Of a stretch of 64,000 bases of DNA, positions 38,219-49,740 are shown piece after piece. The DNA is from Torreya grandis (Eukaryota > Streptophyta > Pinopsida > Cupressales > Taxaceae). The stretch's first letter is position 1. Every line of letters begins with the position of its first letter. The position numbers and the translations under genes are program-made. The stretch lies in assembly GCA_037957365.1 (NCBI GenBank), contig JARHVA010000638.1:4455501-4519500 (forward strand). Reading direction: 5' to 3'. Under the pieces are notes generated by a model. The model saw only the letters and a program-made list of their open reading frames with translations, had not been told where the DNA came from and ran no database searches.

Positions 38219-39232
38219 TGTCAACCTGGTTTGACACTTGAGAAATATTTCATTGAGAACTCTTTGTGTTATTATTGTATTAGCAATTCATATGTTAGTT
38301 GTGATGGTGTGATTCTAGAGAATACTCAACAAAAACAATACAAAGGTAATAGAAAAAATGGTACAATTAATTTATAAAATAATATAATGAAACCAATTAT
38401 TATATTAATGGAAATATGAGTGTTATAATCTCACCCAAAAGGTGAACCTGACTTCCATCTAGTGTTACTACCTTTATGTGGACTCCACTCACTAGCCCTT
38501 CCAATAGCCTTTCTAGGAATTCATGTTCACACAACCCAATAACTTCCTTGACATTATATCTCTAAGACTCTAGTATGATGCTTTTATCTCTATATGTGTC
38601 TTTCTTCCATGTCTTCCTTTTGTGTCTCATTTATGTCTTTATTATTGTGTGTGAATGGAAGGGTATGCATACTTTTATGTAATCTCAAGGCCTTGAACCT
38701 CATCTCAAGATAAGATAACCAATTATAATACATATCTCAACTCTCATCTTTACAAACTAGATTTTCACTTAGGTAGGATTAGCTTTTGACATGGGAAAAC
38801 TAACCAAATAGAATTCCTACCTAATCACTATTTCCTAGACTTTACCTAATCATAGACAAAATATTTCAAAATATTTATGACATTATTCTTTTGGAATCAT
38901 TACAAATATAATATTATTTATTTGGCACCACGTTAACCCTAGTGACTTACTTACCATGACAGTGATATTTAGACATTACTATGACCATTTACAATAAATA
39001 TTTACTTTTTACTATGGACCATTATTTTTACAATATTCCCTAAACTAATTTGACTCTTAAAATGGAATATTTACTATTTACTTTATGATGTTCTATGGCA
39101 TACATCATTATTCCTTAGCAGGCATTGATAACCTATAATAGATGCTACTATTAATTACACTTTACATCAAGTTATTTACAACATTTCAACTAATGAAAAC
39201 TAAATTGTTTAGGGAAATTTTTGGTGTTGACA
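38219..39232 (-). repeat. 3' LTR of nested gag-only element (left copy)
   Basis: It starts TGTCAACCTGG and ends GGTGTTGACA on the plus strand. Shared landmarks with the right copy are ACACTTGAGAAATATTT, TGTGGACTCCACTCACTAGC and ATGGAATATTTACTATTTAC. Confidence 0.83.
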
Positions 39233-39246
39233 TCTTCCTGCTCCTT
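39233..39246 (-). other. Polypurine tract of nested element
   Basis: The plus strand reads TCTTCCTGCTCCTT next to the left LTR; the minus strand is therefore AAGGAGCAGGAAGA, a typical primer for plus-strand DNA synthesis. Confidence 0.65.
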
Positions 39247-39699
39247 AGATTCAACTATATCATTGTAGTGGACTGTCACGGTCAATCTAAGGCTACTGTA
39301 GGTGTAAGTGGACCCACAATATTTATTCTCCACTTTTCAAATAGATCTAGTGGCAAAATATGAAATAATAGTGCTAAATAAATCTTATGATCCATATGTG
39401 ATTGATAGATATCATGTCTTAAAATAAATAAAACAATCTTTGAAAATTTTTTGCCAGTGATAACCTACATCAAAGATTATCCATGTCGTTAGATGACCAA
39501 AAAAGTGACCTCCACGCGTACCATCCTGAAATCCTTCAATCATCTCCCTTCATATTTCTCAACTAAATGATCTCATATATTTTCCATCAACTCCTACTTG
39601 ATATAAGACTCCATGTGCAATGGAATATGGGTGACTTGCTTGGATGATCTTATTCTTAAAATTTGTAGTAGCACCATCTCAAAACTTGAAATCATTTAA

Positions 39700-41110
39700 A
39701 TAAATTCATATATCTAATTACTTACTTGGAACTACATTGTCTACAACATGTACCTCTTTTGTTTCAGACTTAACATCGTTGAACCCACATGATGTGTTAC
39801 CAAGTTCTATGTCACCTTTTTTGAAAGTGCCAACATGAAAATTAGTACATGAATCACCATCTAAAGATTGTACATGTCTTTGTTGATCTTTGAACTCTTA
39901 TTCATTAAATTGTCTAGGTGCAACAATGGGTGATATTTTAAGTATGCCCATGACTGACACGTACACATCACCCTCTTCATCCTTGGTGTCCACATCAATA
40001 GTGCTTGAATAATATGATGATATTGAGTCTTTAATACCATCATCATCAATTCTAACAAGATCCTCATTACCATTATCAATATTTTCCTTGGTGTTGCCTA
40101 AAACCCCGTTAAATTATTTTAACATGTCAACTTGTTCTGATAACTGTGTTAAACATACATCCACTATAGATACATCATCCTCATCATCTTCACCATCCAT
40201 TTCCACTACATTTTCTTTGTAATTTTCAATAATCAAATCTATTAAATTTATTGTTACCTCTTTTCCTTTATCTTTATATCTTGAAAAAGATTTTCTATCT
40301 TGAAAATTAGACTTATAATTTCTCTTTTCTTTACACTCATAACATACAATTTCAAACAAAATTCTTCATAGATCCACATCTCCTCCTTGGGAGCATTGAG
40401 AACCCAAATCCTTCCCTTGAAGAATGTTTATAGCCAATTGACCCATTTTCTTAATTAAATAATCATACTCACTTGATGTAATAGGATAAGGAGAAGTTCT
40501 CAATATTATGGGTTGTGGTGCTTGGGCCAAAGGCATTGGTGCAGCCTCAACTTTGGTAGTAACTAATTTTGGTTCCTCCTCCATGTTTTATTCTTGTCTT
40601 TTAGCAATGTCTTTTGCCTGCTCAAGGTTCGTTGGTTAATCATACTTCACTTGTTTCCTAATTTATGGCTTCATCTCTTAAATGAAGTGTTTGCACAACA
40701 AGATTTCCACATTGGCCATCAGGCCTTTTGCCAATCCTTCATTTCAAACTTGAATGTCTAGCTTCCTTCTCGACTCCAAAACACGTGCATGGTAATCTCA
40801 AATGTTCTTCTTTTCTCCTTGGGCCAACTTTATGATGTCTATCATGAGATCTGAATATATGTGTTGTGCACCAAATTCTTCAAAAAAAATATCATGAAAC
40901 AAATTCCATGAATGTTTAACATCACAATTTAATGTCTCAATCCATCTAAGTGATGAACCATCTAAAAAAGTAGAAAGACATTTTTACCCATTGTTCCCTT
41001 CTTATAATCCTATTACAAATCTAATATATTTCAAATTCTTGAATGAAAGATAAATAATTTTTATTGGATTGGGCTGAAAAATAGAAATCTTACCCATCCT
41101 CCTCTGTCAA
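39700..41110 (-). pseudogene. Gag with one zinc knuckle (nested element)
   Basis: Minus-strand frames give a capsid-type stretch (FLDGSSLRWIETLNCDVKHS then FHDIFFEEFGAQHI and KLAQGEKKN; 41000-40780), as in Ty3/gypsy Gag. Then come a Pro-rich part and SSEYDYLIKKMGQLAINILQ (40480-40400). Next is a knuckle, VCYECKEKRNYKSNFQ, at about 40345-40300, where the canonical GH and last Cys are altered to RN and F. A long acidic tail follows (DGEDDEDDVSIVDVC and more, to about 39700). Frame breaks occur at 40360 and near 40620. No protease active site follows. Confidence 0.8.
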
Positions 41111-41324
41111 AGATAGAAATACCTTGCTAAATGAAAATTTTTCTTAACTTGCAATTCAATCCAATAAAACAAACCCCAAATGCTTAACATTGCAGGTTTT
41201 ATGGTTAAATAACCACAACAATTTACCGAACCAACAATACAAGAGGATATGAGTTGATTTTATTTTATTTATTTTATTTATTATTATTATTATTAATATT
41301 TTCTTTTCTTTTTACAACAGTGAT

Positions 41325-41590
41325 GAATACTACAATGACACAATAAAAACTAGAATGACCATGATAAAAAATGGAATAAATATGGTGAAAATTGGAATGA
41401 GCATAGTAAAAATTTAAATGGCCATGATAAAAATTGAATTTGCTATAGTAAACACTATTCATAATAAAAACCGAAATGATTGTGGTAAAAATTAAATTTA
41501 CTTTGGTAAAACTGAAATGACCACATGAAAGCTAAAATTACTATGGTAAAAATTATAAATTATTAAAATGAAACTATAATGGTAAGACTA
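41325..41590. repeat. Degenerate minisatellite of about 21 bp in the leader of the nested element
   Basis: About ten imperfect units of the type GAATGACCATGATAAAAATT run from near 41325 to 41590. They lie between the right LTR and gag, in the untranslated leader. On the minus strand one frame shows the repeating pattern FYHGH/FYYAHSN/FHHIYS (41462-41274). That reading is probably incidental. Confidence 0.7.
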
Positions 41591-41715
41591 GATTGACTAT
41601 GGGAAACACTTATTGATGGTGAGAATCAGACTACTGTAACAATAATTGTATATAAACTTGAAACTAAATGTGAAGGCTACCACCACCAAGGAATGTTCCT
41701 AACAACAAACCAGAA

Positions 41716-42749
41716 GGTCAACCCAATACAACACTTGAGAAATATTTTGTCGAGAGCTCCTTGTGCTATGATTGTATTATCAATGCACAACTTGATTGTG
41801 GTGGTGTAATTATGGATACAACTCAACAAACACAATACACGGGGACTGTGAAAAAAAATTAAAAAAATTTACACAATAATAGAATGAAACCAATAACTAC
41901 ATTAATGGAAATAGGTGTGCTACAGCCTCACTCAAAAGGTGAACTCAACTTCCATTATGTGTTACCATCTCTACGTGGACTCCACTCACTAGCCCTTCCA
42001 AAAGTGTTTTTGGAATAAACTTCACATTCACATAACCCAATAGCTTCCTTGACACTCTATCTTTAAGACTCTAAGATTCTCCTTCTATCTCTCCTTTTAT
42101 GTCTTCCTTTTGTGTCTTCTTTTTGTGTCTCCTCTATGTCTTACTTATTGTGTGTGAGGGGGAGGGTATGCATCCTTTTATAGAATCTCAAGACCTTCCA
42201 CCTCATCTCAATCTAAGATAAGAAACCCTCTCTAACCAATTAAAATACATATCTCAACTCTCATCTTTACGCATAGAGTTATCACTTAATTAGGATTAGC
42301 TTTTGACATGGCACAGTCTACCAAATAGAATTCCTACTAAATCACCTTTTCCTAGACTTTACCTAATAATAGACCAAATATTATAAAATATTTATGACAT
42401 CACTCTTTGGGAATCATTATACATAAAATATTATTTATTTAGGACTACCTTGACCCTTGTGACCTACTTACCATGAAAATGATATTTTGACTTTACCATG
42501 ACCATTTACAATAAATATTTAATTTTTACTATAGAACACTATTTTCACAATATTCTCTAAAATACTTTGACTGTTACCATGGAATATTTACTATTTACTA
42601 TGTGACATTCTATGGTGTGAGTCATTATTCCTTAGCATGTGTTGATAACCTCTAATGGATGTTACTACTAATTACACTTTACATCAAATTATTTATGACA
42701 TTTCAACTAATGAGAATTAAATTTTAGAGGGAAAATTTTGATGTTGACA
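41716..42749 (-). repeat. 5' LTR of nested gag-only element (right copy)
   Basis: It aligns with 38219-39232 throughout and ends GATGTTGACA. The first base of the plus-strand TG is G in this copy. Confidence 0.83.
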
Positions 42750-43029
42750 TAATCACCCCATGGCATTCTCCAATGAGTGCAAAAGGTAGCTTGGTTCGTC
42801 TACCCATAGATGTATTTATTCCTTGAATTTTCAATTCCAATTAGTTCAATGATCTAAGTTATTTTAGATTTTCTATCATGAGTGGGTTTTGATTTCTACA
42901 TGTTTTCTTGTAGATTTTACATTGATCAAGCTCAATATTTAAGACATACCTGGTAACATCAAATGTAATTATATACGTACCAAAAATATTTATTTTATTC
43001 TTTTAATCTAACATTTTCAATACTAGATT

Positions 43030-43037
43030 AAAAGGGG
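43030..43037 (+). other. Polypurine tract of the 34-44 kb element
   Basis: AAAAGGGG lies directly ahead of the 3' LTR start TGCATTTTTAGAC. Confidence 0.6.
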
Positions 43038-43957
43038 TGCATTTTTAGACACATAAATTTGATATTAGACACTTGGAAACATCAATTTTAACCTATATTC
43101 GACATACATGACTTATGCATACACATTTGAATCTTGCTCACATTCTCTCCTATTTGTTTATCTATCTACCAACTTGGCCAACCCAGTTTGTCATCATTCA
43201 TATTAAGGATCTCCCTAGTTTGTGCAATAATGCTCTAAAATCCTAAGCAAACTATCACCATATTCTAGATCATAGTTTCTTCATTCGTGAACAGTGTCAA
43301 CAACATTTAGGCATTGGTGGTTACTAGTTATGTCTATCTTCACCAACATTATCCCAGGATCCTCAATGGATAATTTTTAAATTCAAATTTATCCCTTGGG
43401 TTAGCCTACACGGGTTTCATATGTTGGTTATCGGGGAGAATTAGCCAAAGAGTCATCTATAAATATACATCAAACCTAAAGCCATTATTATCTAGTACCT
43501 ATTTGGTCACTACTTGGAAATTATATTGAAAACCACTTACGAATTAAGAGATCTATTTGTAAATCCTTGAGGCACTATCCAAAAGCATCAAAATCTAAAA
43601 AAACCTCAAAGGGATAATTCTAAAATCCAATTTTGAACATTAACGCAAGGTCAAAGTTGCACGTTGTCAAGTGTCAAAAACCAAAGAGTTTCATTGCATT
43701 CTATTGGAACACTATTGAGCACACATACACATGAGGTAGAAGAACTACGTGCAGTTTGAGTCCTCTTCATAATATTGAAATATAGGCAACACTCAACCAC
43801 TCAGTGGCAATGTTTGGGGTTGTCCATCCCATCTTTTACCCCCTTATTTCAGGTCAAACAAGTGTCAAAAGTGGAGTTAGGTTTTCAAGGTAAAAGAAGA
43901 CAAAATCAAGGTCTATGCATAGGACTGAGGACCAATAAACATCCAAAAATCATCTTG
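43038..43957 (+). repeat. 3' LTR (920 bp) of the 34-44 kb element
   Basis: It is the partner of 34437-35355. Both run to CCAAAAATCATCTTG, after which they differ. Confidence 0.8.
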
Positions 43958-44749
43958 GTGAGCAGGTATATCAATTTGTGGCATAACAGACTGGCAAATT
44001 ACACAAGGACAATTTCAACAAACAATGGACTAGATTGATTGCTGCAGTGTCTAGGATTTTGTTGACAACATCTTGCAAGCAGTCACAGAGCCATTTCAAA
44101 ATATTTCAAGGGATTATACACAGACATTGAGCAATACATAATAGAATAGAAGCTAAGTGCATTATCCATTGGACATTTCTATATTTAGTAAGTGCAATCA
44201 ATCTTTATTAAGTAATTCAAACTTGTATGTCGAATTCCCTATTTTATGCAATCTGATTTCTATAGTTTTGGCCTATTTAGATCCACTAAACCAAAATAAG
44301 TTAAAACATTCTCCCATATTATACAAAATTACACAATTTTAGTATGTTACATATACTCAAATCTATAGCCGAATAACTAACTTGGTATGAAATATGCAAG
44401 TCATCTCGTCATTGATAATTGAAAATCTTAAGAGTCTACATTGATAATTGAAATTTGACGTTTTAACCAAAACAATGTGGGCACAGTAGAGTGCAGTATA
44501 AGAATGTTAATTTGTTTTTCCAAGGCTTTCCACAACTGTTTTGTATTTTCATCTCATGACTATTATTTCACACGTGATTACTAATCCTCTTTGGGAAATT
44601 CCATGATGATAGATTTGGGCCTCTCTCCTCTCTCAAATTGATTCATTGTCATTTTGTTTTCCCTTACATATGCTCTTAGTTCTATAAAAGTTTATATCAT
44701 TGGAATGAGGCATTGTATAGTAATTATACCTAATTAAGTATATATTAGA
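43958..44749. other. No recognisable gene
   Basis: AT-rich sequence with one short plus-strand open frame (44157-44342) that shows no recognised motif. Confidence 0.45.
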
Positions 44750-46400
44750 TAGTAATCATGCCTAATTAAATCCAATAAGAAGGTTCCATGTCTTTTCCAA
44801 ATTCACCTATTAAAAAAGATTGGATATAAAGTTAAAACTTTAAAGCATCTTTATAGTTGCCCTGAATGTCACTATAGGTTGTGCATTCTAATACAAAGTG
44901 TCGTTATATCCACTACCCCCAAAGTAAAAAAAAGTGCATATTCTTTCCTCCCATTCTTATTTGGGGGGTGTCCATTTAAGGATTTCGCATCTAAATTCGT
45001 GCAAACTAGTCCTTAGATGTGCTATAAAAATCTCTATTCTCCACCACTTAATTCTTTCCCATGTGTATGATTCATAATCATATTCAAAAGTACAGCTAAA
45101 TTCATCAAGATAGTATTGCTTCTTACTGCCAAGTTGCTTTGTTTATATAGTTAACCTAGAATTTAAGCTTACATAATTGTTTATTTCATATTTACCATTT
45201 CTTGAAGCTGATGTTCAAGTTATTCATCCACTTGTCATTTTGTTCTATCCATGCCCCCATTCTTTGCTTCAACTTTTCTTCCCTTATTTGTGTATGCCAC
45301 TTATGTGCTTCTATATCTTCTATTTTCTTTAAATGACTTGGTACATGTTTTTGCTAGCATAATCTCATAAGGAATTGAAGCTTCTATTTTGAAGTTACTT
45401 GTGGTTAAGCACATATAAATTATCTGTCTCATTGGCATGCACTTCACACCTAAAGAGCATCATATGTACGACCAATAATCTAAATAATTCCTTTGTCATT
45501 TTTTAATCCCGAGCACTTGAAACTCAAGCAATAATATGTTTTTACAAGTGGGAACTTCATGTTCAAACTATATATAGATGGATTGTATTAGAGTCTACAA
45601 GACCAAAATGATCTATGCAACCAAAACTTATAACATCGTTAATCACTATGTATGAGATGAATGGTTTCTCCGTGATATATATAAGTTGTAGTCCAAGTAT
45701 TATTGTTGCCTCTTGTGCAAGTGTGTCATCTCTTAGTAATTCCAACAAGAAAATTCCATGTTTTTTCCTATCTTGCATTCTCAAAAAGAGTGGACATAGA
45801 GCTACCCTCCAAGACATCTTTATAGATAGATTGAATTCCAGTGTAGGTTGTGCAATCCAATACAAAGGGCCACTATCTCCACTACCACCAATGTACAATA
45901 GTTATATATTATTTGCACCCATTCTTATTTGTGGATGTCCATCTAATAGTCTCACATCTAAGTTGGTGTAAACTAGTGCTTAGATGGGATTTAAGAATCT
46001 TCGTTCTCCACTTGATTATTGCACTTATATATGCTTTATAATTGTGTTCAAATGCAGGGTTGAATTCAATGAGGTAGTATTCATTTTTCCTTCCAAGTTG
46101 CTCTGTTTGTATGCTTACCCTGAATACCTTATATAATTGTTTATTTCATGTTTAACATCCAGGCAATCTTGAAGTTGATGTTCAAGCTATTCATCCACTT
46201 GTCATTTTGTTTCATTCATTCCCCCTTTCTTTTGTTCAACTTTTCTTCACTTCCCTATGTAGGTCATTTATGTGCTTTTATATGTTATACTCTCTTTAGA
46301 TAATGCAATAAATATATTAATGTTATTGCCTCTAGCAAAAATCTGCATGTTTATGCTAGCATGATCCCGTAAGCAATTGAAGCTTTAATTTTGAAGTTAC
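44750..46400. repeat. Tandem duplication of unknown sequence, period about 960 bp
   Basis: Segment 44760-45420 recurs at about 45730-46410. Shared landmarks in order are CCAATAAGAAGGTTCCATG / CCAACAAGAAAATTCCATG, AGGTTGTGCA, CATTCTTATTTG, ATTCATCCACTTGTCATTTT and GAAGTTACTT. The second unit contains a minus-strand frame of 111 codons (45563-45898) with stretches such as LYWIAQPTLEFNLSIKMSWR and RKKHGIFLLELLRDDTL that look protein-like but belong to no family I recognise. The first unit has no equivalent open frame. This is probably a duplicated piece of an unidentified gene or element. Confidence 0.7.
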
Positions 46401-46475
46401 TTTTGATTAAGTACTTTTGAATTCATTTTGTCTTCATTTTATGTGTGATGTATTGTTGGCTCACATTTCACACTC

Positions 46476-46603
46476 AAATAACTCCATAATTTTCCAATTC
46501 CATAATTCAACTTCTCGACATCCATTTTGTAAAAGATAAATAACTCCTCCATAGTTTTCGAATTCCATAATTCAGCGTCTCTACATCCATTTTGTAAAAG
46601 ATA
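46476..46603. repeat. Two-unit tandem repeat of 62 and 66 bp
   Basis: Both units (46476-46537 and 46538-46603) contain AAATAACTCC, AATTCCATAATTCA and ACATCCATTTTGTAAAAGAT. They fall in the minus-strand open frame 46439-46663, whose product (LLQNGCRDAELWN, FYKMDVEKLNYG) is unrecognised. Confidence 0.8.
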
Positions 46604-46964
46604 TGGTGCTCTCCAACTTCTTTTGATTCGTTTCATCCTCCACATTTCCCAACCTTCCTCCATGTTTGATGTGAATTTCTAAACTAGATACATACACTCC
46701 ATCCCATTTTTCAGTGGCTTTCGACCCCTCAAAATACATGCACATGTTTCATTACTTTACTCTATGAAGAGAAAAGATCGTGAGATTTGTCTTGCTCATA
46801 TTGACCTACATACCTCTACTTGTTTACAAAATAGTTCTAAATTTTTCAATTGTTCTTCCAAACCTTGAATTGTCTTTGTAATTAAAATACAGCGCTTGAC
46901 ATAGAGAAGAAATGTCACATAGTTTGTTGAGTGGATGAAAGTCAAAACAATACTTTATTATTAA

Positions 46965-47160
46965 GCAATCGTTGGTTCATTGGTGAGGTTGCTTGGCTCA
47001 CAAAGAGCCCACCAAAAATCAATTCTTATTGAGTGTAACCACCCCCCACAATAAGGGATGAGTTTGGGTGCAAGTCTTGGGCAAACTTGGATCTACCTAC
47101 CACAACTAATTCTAGTGTGGCTTCATGTGAGACATGTTAAAATTGACAGTCAACCATTCT
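46965..47160 (+). mobile_element. Possible tRNA-derived SINE
   Basis: TGGTTCATTGG (46973-46983) resembles a tRNA box A. About 33 bases on, AAATCAATTC is placed like a decayed box B. The sequence continues CACAATAAGGGATGAGTTTG ... CCTACCACAACT. No target duplication was found, so the call is tentative. Confidence 0.4.
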
Positions 47161-49740
47161 TTTCACATAAAAAAACGGTCCTACTAATATTTCCCCTTTC
47201 ATACGATCTAGGGCTACGAAATTTTTGATGGTATTTTGTTGTCAAAAAAGGCATAAATACACCAATACCACCATCATATTCAATCCATATTTGGGGTTGG
47301 CAAGGATATTAGATAGATCAAGCTATCAAATTTTACATGCATGTATATACAGTTATACACATTCTTCTTGGTTTTTGTTTTTTAATGGTCTTTTAGCACC
47401 CTTTAGGTATCGCAGTGTCTTGACTACAATGCTCGACAAGAAACGAACCTTGGTGAGCTCAATTGATCCACTGTATTTTGAGTTCATACAAATTCTTCAC
47501 TGCCGAAGTTTAGTAGATTTTTTGCCCTTGTACACTAGAACAATAGCATTATCAATGGTTGCACATGTTATTGTCCATCTGGTTAACCCATGGCCACCTC
47601 TATTCAACTCCTACATCACAAAAATAATGTCTCCTCCTTTACAAGTACGCTAAATATATCCAAGACAAAGCCCTTCTTTGCAAATCCCCCAAAACTCGAA
47701 GATTCAAATAATGCACCCATCACTACAAAATGTAGAGGGACTTCCCTTGGAAATAGAAAGCATTTCAGATCCATCAATGTAGTGCATGCCTATGTTCACT
47801 GCAACAATCAACGTGTTAGAGAAGCCTTTGTAAGCTTTTCACACAAAAAAATGTACGGATTGCATGTTCTCCAACTTCGTGCAATGGTGATTCACCAAAC
47901 TTAGAAAGTTCTCTTTCACCACATTTGACACCACTTTATGTAGCTAAGCAACAAACCCATTTTTCGGGGATTCATTAACGACGTTACGATGACAAAGGAT
48001 TTGATAATGTTGTAAGAATCCCTCCATTGGCAGTAGCATGGAAGTTGTACGAGGCGAAAAGATTTAATCTACTACTAAGCGGCGGGACTATATAGTGTCA
48101 ATTACGACAAACGAAACTAGTGGATTATTGACATTTGTCAATGTGGTCATAAAAGTGTGTGATGGGTTAGAGGGAAATTTCATGCAATATATTGAGGAAT
48201 GTGAGCAAGAAATTGGTTCTTCCCCTAGGCCCTCTCATGCTACTGCACGTCCAAAAGGGAAGTTGACTCAAATTACATGGTGTGGCTCAATAACCAATCG
48301 TCTCATTTGGTTGTCTACATGTCATTCAAAATCTTTTACTTTTGTATTAAGGGAGAGATTGATGAGGTGGTGATGGAACTAGAGACCATCTAGCAACGCT
48401 TCTTTTGGGCCCTACATGGACCTTCTCTTTGGTTGTCAAAGGGGTTTTAAGAGGGGGTATGGGAAAGGGGCGGTTTGCTCAAAGAGTGGATCCCACAAAG
48501 AGCAAAACTATGAGTTTTGCAACATTATGGGTGAAATTTTGTGATGTAGTTATTGAGCAATGGATTTCTTCTCATGGTTTCACATGTGCAGTTTAGTAAA
48601 CATTATATGATTCGTTGTGATGGAATTGAAGGTGGATGTCGATGTTGAGCCAAAAAGGATGGAGCCTTTGATGGATGGTGTTAGGGAAGAGAGGAGAGCA
48701 GTAACGGTTGAAACAAGGGAATCTAGGTAAATGTTCAAGGAGAAAATATTGGTGGGTTGGAGATCACATAATGAGTACGTAATTCTTTTTCTCAAACACT
48801 TTTACCTTCTAAATTCAAAGGCAAAGTTTTAAAATTATGTGAAACATTAGGTCTCAGCGAGCGATCCACAGGTAGGCTTTGGGGTGTGAATTCCAAGGAT
48901 GATGTGTTAGCATCTTCTTTCTCTTCTATATTAATGACATGGGAAATTAAGGTGCAAGTTCTAGTGCATTCTCTCTAGCATTGAATATTGTTGGTGGTTT
49001 TGGTGTTATAACTTTTGGGCCCCGCTCTAGTTTGTCATTATTTCATCTTAAGAAGATGATGGAATACTGGCTATAGATTAAAAATGGCTGCAGGCATACA
49101 ACATCAAAGTAAACTTTCGATTGTGAGTTCACGAGATTCGGAAGTAAGATATCTTTTCCCTACAATACCCATTCAAACTTTGGGGTGCATGCATATCTTC
49201 TCTCTACCATTCTGATTTGGAAGTATGCTTCGGGGTTTAAGCATCTTCTTTACCATACTGATTCAGAAGCTTTGACAAGCATCCCATTCCACAATTATCA
49301 TAGCCTGCAATTTGGTTCATGCATATTTTAGCCCTTGATCAATTCTTACATCTAGTTATCAATTGAATCACGAATAGTGAAGAAAATAATGTAATGCAAC
49401 GAATTCATGTTCAACTACAAGAACTAACATATTGCGATCATATCAGTGTGTCCAACAACCAGCACCTAGCTTTGACTCATTTCCCCTTGTTTCAAAAGAT
49501 TTTAGCCATCACCAACCGAATTGAATCTGAATAGAAGATATCGCTAGTATAATAAAGGTTTCAGACTATACCAAACACTATCAGAAGCTCATTATCAGCC
49601 ACATCCTCGACTGTACCATCAATGGTTAATTTCTTACCCCCAACTTCAACTATACCATCAATAATCTTGACTATAATAATCGGCATTTACCATAAGGCAT
49701 AGTTTCAAAGTTTCAGTTCTTCCATTCATAATTTATTTGC
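47161..49740. other. No supported gene; contains one dispersed repeat copy
   Basis: The plus-strand open frames at 47225-47653, 47590-47904 and 48095-48373 overlap in different frames and show no domain. A third copy of the repeat seen at 33656-34195 lies at about 48825-49055. Weak similarity to 32700-33050 is seen near 48180-48260 (GGTTCTTCCCCTAGGCCCTC against ATTTCTTCCCCTTGACCCTC). Confidence 0.4.

Larger units (their letters stand above)
38219..42749 (-). mobile_element. Nested gag-only LTR retrotransposon (TR-GAG-like)
   Basis: Two direct repeats (38219-39232 and 41716-42749) flank a 2483-bp interior coding only gag on the minus strand. The LTRs carry inverted ends TGTCAAC/GTTGACA. A polypurine tract (plus strand TCTTCCTGCTCCTT at 39233-39246) adjoins the left LTR, as expected for minus orientation. 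No protease, RT, RNase H or integrase motifs are found, so mobility would depend on a partner element. It is inserted in the 34437-43957 element. A 5-bp target duplication was not found (AAGGT left, TAATC right). Confidence 0.82.
34437..43957 (+). mobile_element. LTR retrotransposon with 0.92-kb LTRs, host of a nested element
   Basis: Direct repeats of 919 and 920 bp (34437-35355 and 43038-43957) flank a 7.7-kb interior, of which 4.5 kb is a nested element at 38219-42749. AAAAGGGG at 43030-43037 directly precedes the 3' LTR start TGCATTTTTAGAC and is a good polypurine tract, setting plus orientation. The only protein remnant is a retropepsin at 35400-35800. Gag and the rest of pol are not found, so the copy is strongly reduced. 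No convincing target duplication was seen. Protease motifs suggest Ty3/gypsy. Confidence 0.8.

Noticed and set aside
34432..43957. AAAAT as target duplication of the 34-44 kb element
   Set aside because: The match would require ending the LTR inside a stretch still shared by both LTRs, and the bases are too simple in AT-rich sequence.
45615..45971. 118-codon plus-strand open frame
   Set aside because: It is antisense to the more protein-like minus-strand frame at 45563-45898 and shows no domain.
46965..47160. Functional tRNA gene
   Set aside because: Box B is degenerate and no acceptor stem or cloverleaf can be drawn; at most a SINE head.
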